From: Cryobacterium suzukii
GTDB taxonomy: Bacteria > Actinomycetota > Actinomycetes > Actinomycetales > Microbacteriaceae
Assembly: GCF_004403185.1 (NCBI RefSeq)
Contig: NZ_SOHJ01000011.1
Location: 310,001 to 374,000 of the forward strand
DNA: 64,000 nt
Direction: 5' to 3'
The notes under the pieces are model-generated. The model was given only the letters and a program-made list of their open reading frames with translations, did no database searches and was not told the origin of the DNA. Numbering within the stretch: position 1 is the stretch's first letter; each line of letters starts with the position of its first letter. Positions 28,995 to 37,903 of this stretch are shown here, in pieces. The translations under genes were made by a program, and so were the position numbers.

Positions 28995-31973
28995 CTAGAC
29001 CTCTTTCTGGGGAACAACAAGAAGCAACGGGCGCACGAGACGCTGGTTCGGCTTCATCGAGCGGGCGATGGCCCGCTCCTCCTCCACCGTCACCCGGCGA
29101 AGTTTGAGATCGGTACGTTGGATGAGCGCATCAGCCTCGTTCTCCCATTGCCGAACGCGCTGTGCCCAACGGTCGATCGCGGACTCGACTGCCTCGCCGG
29201 ATGCCTGCATGACGCCGTTCACATGCGACACGGCATGCTGAACGGCGGGTGCGATGATGGCCTGGAAACGTTCAGGATCGGCGATGGGGCCGGGGTTCGA
29301 GAGCGCCTGGTTGAGCCCGAGTTCGGCGAGCGCCTCACGGGCACCCGCGTGCGGCTCGACGAGCACGAACGACGGGTCGTCGACGTCGGGCACCGCGGCA
29401 GTCACGAATGATGCGGCCACCACCTGTCCACGGTTGTTCGTCAGCGTGCCGATCAACAGAACGGTCGGGTAGTCAACGTCACCCCGCACGGCGAACACCT
29501 CGTTGCGGCCGAGCTTGGCGAGCGAGCGGTCACTGGCCCACTCGAGAATCGGGTGCAGCGGGCCGAGGTAGTGCGCCTCGGGCCACAGTGATGCGCTCGA
29601 GTTGTCGTCGATCGCCTTCTGCAGCAGCCTCTGGGCAACGGGCTCGGAGATGGCCAGCTTGAGGTGGTCCGTCACCCGCTGGTCACGGAGGTAGCTTTGC
29701 GGAAGCACGCTCAGGCGTTGGCTCAGGTCGCGCGGCGGGGTGAGCTCGACCAAACCGTGGTCGGGAAAGCGGCGCCAGTCCACTCCACCGCCGCCGTTCG
29801 TGCCCGGCGCGGCGCCAGGTGTCGTGAAGATCTCGTCGAGGGCGGCCGCCAGGAAGGTTTCGTGAGAGGCGAAGAGCCCCGACGACTCGCCACTCTGTAC
29901 GACCACATCATCGACGATCGCCGCTTCGCCCGCGGGTTCCTCGGCAGCGGCCAGCAGCAGTGCAAGCCACGGGTCATCCGCATCGGCGGCGATTGAATCC
30001 ATAGTGGGCACGATGTCATCAATATCGGTGCCCTTCACGAGCGCCTTGGCGATGGCGTCCTCCTCGGCAGCGACGTCGTACTTGCCCATGAGAGAGGCAA
30101 CGTCACCGAGGGCGGCGTGCGCCTCCTGCTCCCGTTCCATCAGGCGGGTGAGCACGCGGATGTCGCCAGCGAATCGCTCGTTCTCGGGTTTGAGCAGGAT
30201 TGTCGTGATCTGCGGATTGTGCCTTTGCCCGTAGCGGTCAACACGGCCGTTGCGCTGCTCGATGCGGATCAGGCTCCACGGGATGTCGAAGTGGATCAGC
30301 TCGTGACACTGCGAGTGCAGGTTCACGCCCTCTGACGCGACGTCTCCGGTGATGAGCAGTCGGATCGGCGATGACGACTGCTTGAACGACTCGACGATGC
30401 GCTGCTGGTCCTGGTCGTTGAGACCGCCGTGCAGCACCTCGATCTGATCGGCCCGAAGCTTGAGGTCTTTCTGAAGTTTTGCACGCAGCCATTTGAGCGT
30501 GGGGACGCGCTCGGAGAAGACGACCGCCCGCTCGCCGCTCTTCGGCGCGACGCCGATGTCTTTGAGGTACGAAACGAGGCGTTCGTACTTGGCGGAGCCG
30601 TTGCTTTCGGCTTCTTGGGCCAGGTTGCTGAGCCGCTCAAGGGCGTCCCGTTCGACGCGCTGAGACGGGGTGAGATTAGATCCAAGCCGGCGGATGCGCT
30701 CGTTCGCCGTCTCGCGCAGGGCGGCCGGTGAGGAGAGGAACGCCTTGGCGAGGGTCCAGGGGAACAAGCCCTTGTTGTCCCCGGAGTGAGGGCTCGACGC
30801 ACTCGTGGGATACAGCCAGGTGTCGGCCAGTTCGTCGGCGATGGCGTTCTCTATCGCGTTCGCCTCCACCGCGAAGTGCTGCGGCTCCTTGCGCTCGGCC
30901 CAATCACTGCCGACCTCGCGGGCGACCTCCGGGCTGTGCCGGTGGCGGCGAATGACGAGGCGGGAGAGCTCGGACGCGATGATGTCGCCGTCCGGGGTCA
31001 CTGCGGTCGGGTCAAGCAGGCGGATGAGCTCCGCGAACGATTCCTTCTTGCCGTTGTGCGGAGTTGCACTGGCAAGGACTAGAGCCTCCGTGTTGCGGGC
31101 CAGGAGGCGAGCGAGCTCGTTGTTCTTCGTCGCACCGGTGATGTTGTGCGACTCGTCGATGACGACGGCATCCCATTTGTGCTTGCGCAAGTGCGCCCGG
31201 TACTTGTCTTGCTTGAGCGTGTCAATCGAGACGATCGCCCGCTTGTAGAGGCTGAACGGATTGCGTGACGCGGGCAGTTTTTGGCGGACCCGCTGGATTC
31301 CGACGGAGTCGAGTCGCACGAACGGGATCGCGAAGCGCGTCCACATCTCGTATTGCATCTGCTCGAGCACGTGCTTGGGCGTGACGATAAGGATGCGGTC
31401 CCCTCGTCCGCGCCGGATGAGCTCGGCGAGGATCATGCCGATCTCGATCGTCTTGCCGAGTCCCACCGCATCTGCTATCAGCAGGCGTGGGCGCAGGTTC
31501 TCTGGATCGAGGGCCTGGCGCACGGCGCTCTGCTGATAGCTGAGCGGGTTCGTGAGCATCGACGTGCTGACGGTGAGGCCGGGCTCGTTGAGAGGAATCG
31601 GTGTCTTGCGGAGTGTGGCCTCGAGCCACAGCTTGGCTTGGCGGTATCCGGGCGAGGAGTCGGATTTGACCCTCGCCTGGGCAGGATCGAGTACGTCGAT
31701 GTCATCGAGCGACTCGTAAAAGGATGCGGTGGTGTCGCGCACCAATTCCGAAAGGCCCTGAACTTGAATGAGCATGCCGTCAAGGGTCTGTTTGGCGGAT
31801 GTCACCATCCACTCGGCATCGCGAACGATGACCACGGATCCTGGGGCGACGCTGAGCGGTGCTCTCTCAGTGCGGGCAGATGATTGCTGGCTCGACAACG
31901 CTTTCGCTTTCCTCTTGTGACCCACAATTTCGACGTGGGCGCATGTCGATCGTAACTGCGTTGCGTCCCTCAA
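28995..31973 (-). CDS. SNF2-like helicase, DrmD-like
   Basis: A 992-residue SF2/SNF2 motor. LIADAVGLGKTIEIGMILAE (about residue 165) is motif I, VIDESHN (about 271) motif II, LASATPHNGKKESF motif III, and GDVASEGVNLHSQCHELIHF with IEQRNGRVDRYGQ (about 575) motifs V-VI. The last 400 residues lack known domains but are conserved-looking. The frame opens at TTG 31973 without a clear ribosome site; TTG 31898, preceded by AGAGGAAAG, is an alternative start that would remove 25 residues. First gene of the operon and a match in type and order to DISARM drmD, followed by an adenine methylase. Confidence 0.83.
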   Translation of the reverse strand: MRDATQLRSTCAHVEIVGHKRKAKALSSQQSSARTERAPLSVAPGSVVIVRDAEWMVTSAKQTLDGMLIQVQGLSELVRDTTASFYESLDDIDVLDPAQARVKSDSSPGYRQAKLWLEATLRKTPIPLNEPGLTVSTSMLTNPLSYQQSAVRQALDPENLRPRLLIADAVGLGKTIEIGMILAELIRRGRGDRILIVTPKHVLEQMQYEMWTRFAIPFVRLDSVGIQRVRQKLPASRNPFSLYKRAIVSIDTLKQDKYRAHLRKHKWDAVVIDESHNITGATKNNELARLLARNTEALVLASATPHNGKKESFAELIRLLDPTAVTPDGDIIASELSRLVIRRHRHSPEVAREVGSDWAERKEPQHFAVEANAIENAIADELADTWLYPTSASSPHSGDNKGLFPWTLAKAFLSSPAALRETANERIRRLGSNLTPSQRVERDALERLSNLAQEAESNGSAKYERLVSYLKDIGVAPKSGERAVVFSERVPTLKWLRAKLQKDLKLRADQIEVLHGGLNDQDQQRIVESFKQSSSPIRLLITGDVASEGVNLHSQCHELIHFDIPWSLIRIEQRNGRVDRYGQRHNPQITTILLKPENERFAGDIRVLTRLMEREQEAHAALGDVASLMGKYDVAAEEDAIAKALVKGTDIDDIVPTMDSIAADADDPWLALLLAAAEEPAGEAAIVDDVVVQSGESSGLFASHETFLAAALDEIFTTPGAAPGTNGGGGVDWRRFPDHGLVELTPPRDLSQRLSVLPQSYLRDQRVTDHLKLAISEPVAQRLLQKAIDDNSSASLWPEAHYLGPLHPILEWASDRSLAKLGRNEVFAVRGDVDYPTVLLIGTLTNNRGQVVAASFVTAAVPDVDDPSFVLVEPHAGAREALAELGLNQALSNPGPIADPERFQAIIAPAVQHAVSHVNGVMQASGEAVESAIDRWAQRVRQWENEADALIQRTDLKLRRVTVEEERAIARSMKPNQRLVRPLLLVVPQKEV

Positions 31974-32064
31974 CTGTGATTGGAGGAGCGTGAGGCCCTG
32001 ATGGGGGGTGCGGTCGGTGGGTGGTTCGATGGTTTTCTAGGTTATGAAGAGAACGGCACTTGTA

Positions 32065-32076
32065 GTTGTCGACAAC
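32065..32076. promoter_or_regulatory. Perfect 12-base palindrome in the divergent promoter region
   Basis: GTTGTCGACAAC lies about 90-170 bases upstream of the DrmD-like gene's candidate starts and 120 bases upstream of the minigene. The 224-base gap is the only divergent control region of the two defence operons, so this is a candidate repressor site. No regulator gene lies beside it. Confidence 0.35.
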
Positions 32077-32110
32077 GAGTGTCGGTGGTGCTGCGTAATG
32101 TTGCCCGGCT

Positions 32111-32137
32111 GATCACTTGACAGTTCGCGAAGTGATC
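32111..32137. promoter_or_regulatory. Inverted repeat overlapping a TTGACA-like -35 box
   Basis: GATCACTT (32111-32118) and AAGTGATC (32130-32137) are perfect arms around 11 bases. TTGACA (32117-32122) overlaps the left arm and would serve as a -35 element for the rightward drmA/drmB operon. An operator covering a -35 box fits repression in the absence of phage. I did not find the same repeat upstream of the left operon at 8790. Confidence 0.4.
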
Positions 32138-32197
32138 CGACGGGCCTGCATTTCGGTCTTGATCTTCTACGCGGACCCACGGGAGTTGAAAAGATAC

Positions 32198-32650
32198 ATG
32201 AACTGGAACAACGGCAATCCTGCACTTCGGGCGGACGTCGAAGAACGACAATCAATTGCCCTGCGACCATACGAAGTCAACCCCGACCTGCTCGAGGAAC
32301 ATGTCGGGCAGGAAGACAGCTTCCTCTCCGGCGGCTACGGGACTCGACAGGTCAGCGGGTTGCTGCAGAATGCGGTGGACGCATTGACCTCGTCAAAATC
32401 TGCGGGCACCATCGAGTTCCGCGTGGCCGATGGCGCTCTGTGGTTTCGACGCTCCCAAGGTACAAGCCCTCTATGTCGCGCGCCCCACGTTCAGCCCAAT
32501 TCGTACCACCAGATGGTCGGGCGCGGATTGCGCGGTCCGAAGAACGGAGGCAACGAGATTTGTCTCATCGTCAACGTGGCGGATACCTTCGAAGAATTCG
32601 GCGAGGAACTTGCCTTCACCGAGTTCAGCTACCTCTGGGAGGGTAAGTAA
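32198..32650 (+). pseudogene. Collapsed sacsin-helicase minigene coupled to drmA
   Basis: A 150-codon open frame. The first 81 codons match the start of the intact fusion at 8790 (YEVNPDLLEEHVGQEDSF, LLQNAVDAL); the last 45 match its end (YHQMVGRGLRGPKNGG, NVADTFEEFGEELAFTEF). About 1400 codons are missing at 32441/32442, where the join shifts the frame; a one-base loss near 32502 brings it back. The stop and drmA start share a base (TAATG). It lacks both ATPase centres and cannot work as an enzyme, but its unbroken frame may keep drmA translation coupled. Confidence 0.85.
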
Positions 32651-35600
32651 TGTCTGGCGTCTCGAACGAAGAACCACTTGAATTCGACCTGGCAGGCCGC
32701 GAGAAGCTTGTCGATTACCTGACGTCAGCCTGGCTCGGCCCTCTTGGCGGCGAGACGGAGCTGCTTCAACGCAACCCGGTCTACACGTACCTCGTGGGCA
32801 CGCTCTATCCGGTGGAAGTTGGCAACAGAGACACCCAGCCGGTCGTGCTCGACGAAGAAATCGACGCAGAGGCTTCTGGCGGCGACGAGCTCGTGGCCGA
32901 GTTCGGGGACGACGATGAGGCTGATGTCGTCGATGCCGAGGGCGAGGAGGACACGGGGCTCAACCTCGCGGGTGCGTTTGGATGGGCGCCACAGTCGATG
33001 GGGCTCTCTTTCATCCACGACGGCCGACTCCGGGCAACGGTGAGTGCCGGTGTATATGAGCAAGCCGCCACGCCGTCGGACCCCGTGCAACAACCCGGCG
33101 ACGGACAGGTAGCCGATGCAGCCGTTGACGCGTCTGGCGAGGCATGGAAGCGCCGAACTGTCCAAGACGAATTGATCGAAGTACCGCGGACCGCGGTAGG
33201 CGCGCGATCTGTGCTCGAGGGGCGGGCCACACTCGCCTGGCGCACGAGAGCGATCGGCGGCCGAATGCTCACAACCCTCGCTGTGTCGAACAGTGCGAAG
33301 ACCGAGGCCGGCAAGGCCAAGTCGGACCCGAGCAGCTGTCTCTTCCAGGTGCGGCTCGAAGCCGAAGTAGACGGCGGGAGCTTGCATCCGTACCCCGTTG
33401 GAAACCCCATCTCTACGTCCGCTGAAGATCTTGAGCTCGAACTTCGCTACCGCGACAAGGTGACTTTCGCTGTCGGCCACGGCGTTGCCGTCGACTGGGA
33501 TTCGACGACGCCACCCACCCGGGCGTGGACCGAATGCATCCCGACCGAGGAAGTCCCGGCGATTCGCGCTAGGGAGAGCTCACTCGACGCCCTTGAACTC
33601 AAGTGGCTCGCGAATGAGAGCCTGCCGACCGCGGAGCTTGCCGCGGGCCTTCGGCAGTTCCTAGCTGGCTACGCCGACTGGATCGCTAACCAGGAAACCA
33701 TGGCGACCAATCTTCCGGAACGGTTCTCCGACACAGGTGCGTCCATGATCGGTCGCGCACAGACGACTATGGAACGTGTCGAGCAAGGGATCAAGCTGCT
33801 TGAGGCTGAGGGCCCTGTACTGACGTCCTTCCGCCTCGCCAGCGCCGCAATGCGAACCCAGATGCTCCAGCAATCGCTAGTGCAGCGCAAGCCGGGCCAG
33901 ATCGGCGTTCCGCTCGCCCAGGTATCCGGTGGAGCAGATGAGCCGCGTTGGCGTCCCTTCCAGCTCGGTTTCATCCTCATGTCGTTGGCTTCAACGACAG
34001 ATTCGATGCACGATGACCGTGGCCTGGTCGACTTGATCTGGTTCCCCACGGGTGGCGGTAAGACTGAGGCGTATCTGGGCCTTGCCGCCATCGAAATGAT
34101 TCGGCGACGGTTGGAGCGTGGAATCAACGGAGGCGGCACAGCGGTGCTGACGCGGTACACGATGCGCCTCCTCACCGCACAGCAATTCCAGCGAGCGGCC
34201 ACGCTAATCTGCGCGTTGGAACTGCTTCGGACGAACGACGAGCGGCTGGCCGGTGCGCCAAAGTTCTCCATCGGGCTCTGGCTCGGTAACACGACGACTC
34301 CGTCGACGTTCAAACAAGCTGCAGACGCGATGAAGACGGTCTACAAGCAAAAGAAGCCCGAGAACGGCTTCCAACTCCGGTCCTGCTCCTGGTGCGGAAC
34401 ATCGATCATGCCCGTGCACCAGACGAACCACCAAGAGCGATACGGCGTGCGCGCGACGAACTTCAGCTTCGAGTTCTTTTGCCCTCACAAGGACTGCCCG
34501 TTTCATATGAAACTCCCCGTGCAGGTCGTCGACCAGGCCATTTTTGATGAGCCACCAACGATGCTCGTCGCAACGGTCGACAAGTTCGCTCGATTGGCCT
34601 GGATCGATCGGGGCGCGTCGCTGTTCGGACTAGCCCCGTCAGTCTTTGACCCGCCCTCGCTCGTTATCCAAGATGAGCTTCACCTGATCTCGGGACCGCT
34701 CGGGACAATCGTCGGAATCTACGAAGCCGCGATCCGCGGCCTGATGTCGTGGACAGGACGGCCCCCGAAAGTCGTCGCATCGACGGCCACGACACGGGCA
34801 TCCGAAGAGCAGATCAAAGAACTGATGGCGTCGGAAGTGGCGATCTTCCCACCGAGCGGTCTCGATGCCGACGACAACTATTTCTCAGAGCCCGATCCCA
34901 CCCGCCCGGGCCGCACTTATGTCGGCCTCATGCCGCAAGCACATACCCCCTCCTGGGCGATCGGACAGATCTCGGCAGAGATGCTGCAGGGCCCCGTCGA
35001 GACAGGTCTAACGGGCACCGACAGGGACGGCTACTGGACTCTCGTGGTCTATCACAACAGCCTGCGAGAGCTCGGTCGCACCGTGACCATCCTGCGCGAC
35101 GACGTCAGCAGCAATCTGGAAAGACGAGCTGCTCGATCGAACGGCGCCCCTGTGCGGGAGTTAAGCGCCAAAGGGATCGACGAGATCAATGGCAATGTCT
35201 CGGCCGAAGACCTCCTTCGAATACTCGATGCGCTTGCCGTCGGCCCGGATGACTCCAGCGAGGCGCTTGACGCGATCGCGACGACGAACATCATGTCGGT
35301 CGGCATCGACGTGGGACGGCTCGGTCTCATGTTTGTGAATGGGCACCCGAAGTCGACGTCCGAATACATCCAAGCGACAAGCCGGGTCGGCCGAGGCAAG
35401 ACACCCGGCCTGGTAGTCACGATGTTCCGCTCCGGAAAGCCCCGCGACCGGTCAGTGTTCGAATCATTCACTGCGTTTCACCGTTCCTATTACCGATTCG
35501 TGGAACCCGGGTCCGTCACCCCCTGGTCTCTTCAGGCCCGGCGCCGGGCACTACGCGCCGCCCTGGTCATACTGATGCGGCATGCAGGAGGGCTGACAGG

Positions 35601-35916
35601 CAATGATCATGCTTCGCGCTTCGTGTCTAACTCCGCCGCAGTGACGAAGGCAGTGAAAATACTTGCCGACCATGTGGCCGTCGCAGATCCACGCGAGGCC
35701 GCGGTCGTCGCTGCCGAGCTGAAGAATGCTGTCGACGATTGGGAGGAAAGGGTCGACTCAGTTGCCAGGGCGGGCTACGCACTGAAATTCCAATCGAAAA
35801 CCCCCGAGGAGCGACTCTTGAAACAGTTCACTGACAGCGGTCCCGGATGGTCGATGATGAACTCGATGCGGTCGGTCGACCGGGTCGTGCGCGTGCGAGC
35901 GGATGGAGAGCGCTAA
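32650..35916 (+). CDS. drmA: DISARM core helicase DrmA
   Basis: A 1088-residue SF2 helicase of the DrmA type. After an acidic N-terminal region come IWFPTGGGKTEAYLGL (Walker A, about residue 466), a zinc ribbon (CSWCGT and CPHKDCPF, about 578-615), IQDELHLISGPLG (motif II DELH, about 674), VASTATTRASEEQ (motif III), NIMSVGIDVGRLGLMF and QATSRVGRGKTPG (motif VI, about 908-916). Known DISARM DrmA forms a complex with DrmB and loads onto phage DNA. The ATG shares a base with the minigene stop upstream, and the TAA shares a base with the drmB ATG. A ruined second copy of its first 130 codons lies at 13469-13850. Confidence 0.88.
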   Translation: MSGVSNEEPLEFDLAGREKLVDYLTSAWLGPLGGETELLQRNPVYTYLVGTLYPVEVGNRDTQPVVLDEEIDAEASGGDELVAEFGDDDEADVVDAEGEEDTGLNLAGAFGWAPQSMGLSFIHDGRLRATVSAGVYEQAATPSDPVQQPGDGQVADAAVDASGEAWKRRTVQDELIEVPRTAVGARSVLEGRATLAWRTRAIGGRMLTTLAVSNSAKTEAGKAKSDPSSCLFQVRLEAEVDGGSLHPYPVGNPISTSAEDLELELRYRDKVTFAVGHGVAVDWDSTTPPTRAWTECIPTEEVPAIRARESSLDALELKWLANESLPTAELAAGLRQFLAGYADWIANQETMATNLPERFSDTGASMIGRAQTTMERVEQGIKLLEAEGPVLTSFRLASAAMRTQMLQQSLVQRKPGQIGVPLAQVSGGADEPRWRPFQLGFILMSLASTTDSMHDDRGLVDLIWFPTGGGKTEAYLGLAAIEMIRRRLERGINGGGTAVLTRYTMRLLTAQQFQRAATLICALELLRTNDERLAGAPKFSIGLWLGNTTTPSTFKQAADAMKTVYKQKKPENGFQLRSCSWCGTSIMPVHQTNHQERYGVRATNFSFEFFCPHKDCPFHMKLPVQVVDQAIFDEPPTMLVATVDKFARLAWIDRGASLFGLAPSVFDPPSLVIQDELHLISGPLGTIVGIYEAAIRGLMSWTGRPPKVVASTATTRASEEQIKELMASEVAIFPPSGLDADDNYFSEPDPTRPGRTYVGLMPQAHTPSWAIGQISAEMLQGPVETGLTGTDRDGYWTLVVYHNSLRELGRTVTILRDDVSSNLERRAARSNGAPVRELSAKGIDEINGNVSAEDLLRILDALAVGPDDSSEALDAIATTNIMSVGIDVGRLGLMFVNGHPKSTSEYIQATSRVGRGKTPGLVVTMFRSGKPRDRSVFESFTAFHRSYYRFVEPGSVTPWSLQARRRALRAALVILMRHAGGLTGNDHASRFVSNSAAVTKAVKILADHVAVADPREAAVVAAELKNAVDDWEERVDSVARAGYALKFQSKTPEERLLKQFTDSGPGWSMMNSMRSVDRVVRVRADGER

Positions 35917-37703
35917 TGGCCGGAAAACGGCAGATCCGCACGGTCCGTCTCTCTGAGACGGTTTCTCCTTTCGGACCAGGCGCGATTGTGGACATACTCG
36001 GCGAGTCGTTCATGGCTGTCACCGGAGACAAATGGCCACCAAGCAGTGTTCGCCAACCGATCTCGTGTGACCGTCTCGCCGCCAAACTGCGCGTGGATGA
36101 ACTTTGGGCGGCGCCCAGCACGGGAAACCCCGAGGGGCCACGGACGCCCGGTCTCGAATTCGTCCGTTTCCCCGCATGGCTCTTCTGCCAAGAGTGCCGC
36201 CGAATGGTCAACTGGCGTCGAACGATGGAAAAAGGACAGTCACCGGCATGCCCCGACTGTGAAGGACGACTGGTACCGATGCGTTTCGTCGTGGCATGCA
36301 CGGACGGTAGCCATGCCGCCGACGTGCCGTGGGTCGACTGGACCCACCGCGACGCCGACACCGCTTGCTCCGCAAAGGACCGGCTCCGATTCCAGCCATC
36401 CCGCGGCAGCCGCGAAGGCCTGAGCGCCCTCGAGGTGACTTGCGATGCGTGCAAGACACGGCGCAGCCTCGGAGAGCTGCGCAAGGATGTACTGAAGAAG
36501 GAAGGGTTCACCTGCCGAGGTGCGCAACCTTGGCAACACGAATGGGGCAATTGCGGCAGGCCGCTTGAAGTTCTGCAACGCGGTGCCACGAGCCTGCATT
36601 TCGGAGAGAGTGTGTCGGCTATCGACATCCCGGAAGTCGTTGGGAGCGCTGCTGAGCTTGAGGAGAGAGTAAAGAATCACCCCTACTTCACAGCGATCAA
36701 GCACAATCCTGCGAACAATCTCCTTGACGACATGATCGCTGAGCTCACAGCCCAATACGGCTACACGGCCGATAGCGTACGAGGTACTGTGGCGGCGCTG
36801 TCGGGCGGCGAGCCAAACGTTCTCAGTGCAAAGGGTGCACTCGTCAGCGAAGAATACGATGCTTTCATGGCCGCGAAGGCAGGCACCGCCCCAACTGAGA
36901 ATTTCGTGACCCGAAATGTCGATCTCGGCGAAGACGGCGATTCTACCGTAGTGGCGGAGTTGCGTGCCCTCATCTCGGGGGTCGTGATCGTGGACAGGCT
37001 CCGCGAGGTGCGAGCGTCCTACGGCTTCCGCCGTTACCGGCCGGAGGCGGACTTGGTGCCCGCGGTTCCCAAGAGTGAATTTCAAAAAGGTTGGTTGCCC
37101 GCCGTCGAAGGTTACGGTGAGGGCGTTTTCATCCAGTTCGACGGCGCACACGTCGACGAGTGGGCGCAGCATCCGGAGATCATGCGTCGCATCGGAAAGA
37201 TCACTGCTCACCGTGACGCATCGACGCTCGGAGAGAGGCTTCACACGGCGTCACCTCAGTATGTGCTGCTCCATTCATTCGCCCATGCGCTGATGAACGA
37301 GCTCGCATTCAGAAGCGGCTACACCGCCCCCTCTCTGAGGGAACGCATCTACTGCGAAGCCGAGGGGGCGTACGGCGCATTCATCTACACGACCTCTTCC
37401 GACGTCGAGGGGACGCTTGGTGGCCTTGCACGACAGGGTGAAGAGCCCTACCTCGCGTCGGTAATCGTGCGTGCGCTCGAGCAGGTTGCCTGGTGTGCAA
37501 ACGACCCCGTGTGTTCTGAGTCTGATCCGCAAAGCATCGACGGCATGAACCTGTCGGCTTGTCACGCGTGCATGCTCGCACCGGAAACGTCTTGCGAAGG
37601 GTTCAACCTCCTGCTTGACCGAACCCTACTAGTTGGCTCGCCAGATCTTCCCGGGTACTTCGACAACGTGACCCGATTGGCGTTGGAATCTTCGATCCGA
37701 TGA
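35916..37703 (+). CDS. drmB: DISARM core protein DrmB (DUF1998)
   Basis: A 595-residue protein. The N-terminus (MAGKRQIRTVRLSETVSPFG, then PGAIVDILGESFM) is the DrmB signature start, so 35916 is chosen over the open frame at 35847. Zinc-binding pairs FCQECRRMVNW / CPDCEG and CDACKTRR / CRGAQPW follow. The C-terminal DUF1998 part has LLHSFAHALMNELAFRSGY and a Cys cluster LSACHACMLAPETSCEGFN. Known DrmB binds DrmA and is essential for DISARM. The 1-base overlap with drmA implies tight stoichiometric coupling. No drmC (phospholipase-D-like) gene follows. Confidence 0.87.
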   Translation: MAGKRQIRTVRLSETVSPFGPGAIVDILGESFMAVTGDKWPPSSVRQPISCDRLAAKLRVDELWAAPSTGNPEGPRTPGLEFVRFPAWLFCQECRRMVNWRRTMEKGQSPACPDCEGRLVPMRFVVACTDGSHAADVPWVDWTHRDADTACSAKDRLRFQPSRGSREGLSALEVTCDACKTRRSLGELRKDVLKKEGFTCRGAQPWQHEWGNCGRPLEVLQRGATSLHFGESVSAIDIPEVVGSAAELEERVKNHPYFTAIKHNPANNLLDDMIAELTAQYGYTADSVRGTVAALSGGEPNVLSAKGALVSEEYDAFMAAKAGTAPTENFVTRNVDLGEDGDSTVVAELRALISGVVIVDRLREVRASYGFRRYRPEADLVPAVPKSEFQKGWLPAVEGYGEGVFIQFDGAHVDEWAQHPEIMRRIGKITAHRDASTLGERLHTASPQYVLLHSFAHALMNELAFRSGYTAPSLRERIYCEAEGAYGAFIYTTSSDVEGTLGGLARQGEEPYLASVIVRALEQVAWCANDPVCSESDPQSIDGMNLSACHACMLAPETSCEGFNLLLDRTLLVGSPDLPGYFDNVTRLALESSIR

Positions 37704-37746
37704 AGCGCAACCCGATGGCGAGCTGACTTTCCTACTCGTGGCCAAA

Positions 37747-37788
37747 CCGTTCGGGCGATCGCGTTGAAAACGTCGAACGCCCGAACGG
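37747..37788 (+). terminator. Hairpin after drmB
   Basis: CCGTTCGGGCG (37747-37757) and CGCCCGAACGG (37778-37788) are perfect 11-base arms with a 20-base loop that itself contains CGTT/AACG pairing. It begins 44 bases after the drmB stop. No U-run follows, as is common for actinobacterial hairpin terminators. It would separate drmAB transcription from the methyltransferase. Confidence 0.55.
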
Positions 37789-37890
37789 GCTCCCGCGACC
37801 GCATATTGATTTGCCTTCGACGAGGATCGCGACATGCCGACACCGCATCCCCTTATGGCGAGTGGGACGAGCCGTGACGCCCGCCCACGA

Positions 37891-37896
37891 TACAAT
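37891..37896 (+). promoter_or_regulatory. Candidate -10 box for a leaderless methyltransferase mRNA
   Basis: TACAAT ends 7 bases before ATG 37904, the spacing seen for actinobacterial promoters that start transcription at the initiation codon. No Shine-Dalgarno sequence precedes the ATG, which fits a leaderless mRNA. A -35 element is not evident. Confidence 0.4.
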
Positions 37897-37903
37897 CAGG
37901 GTC

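Noticed and set aside
36240-37244. 334-codon minus-strand frame opposite drmB
   Set aside because: drmB is supported by overlap with drmA, its conserved start and zinc clusters; the opposite reading is a shadow.
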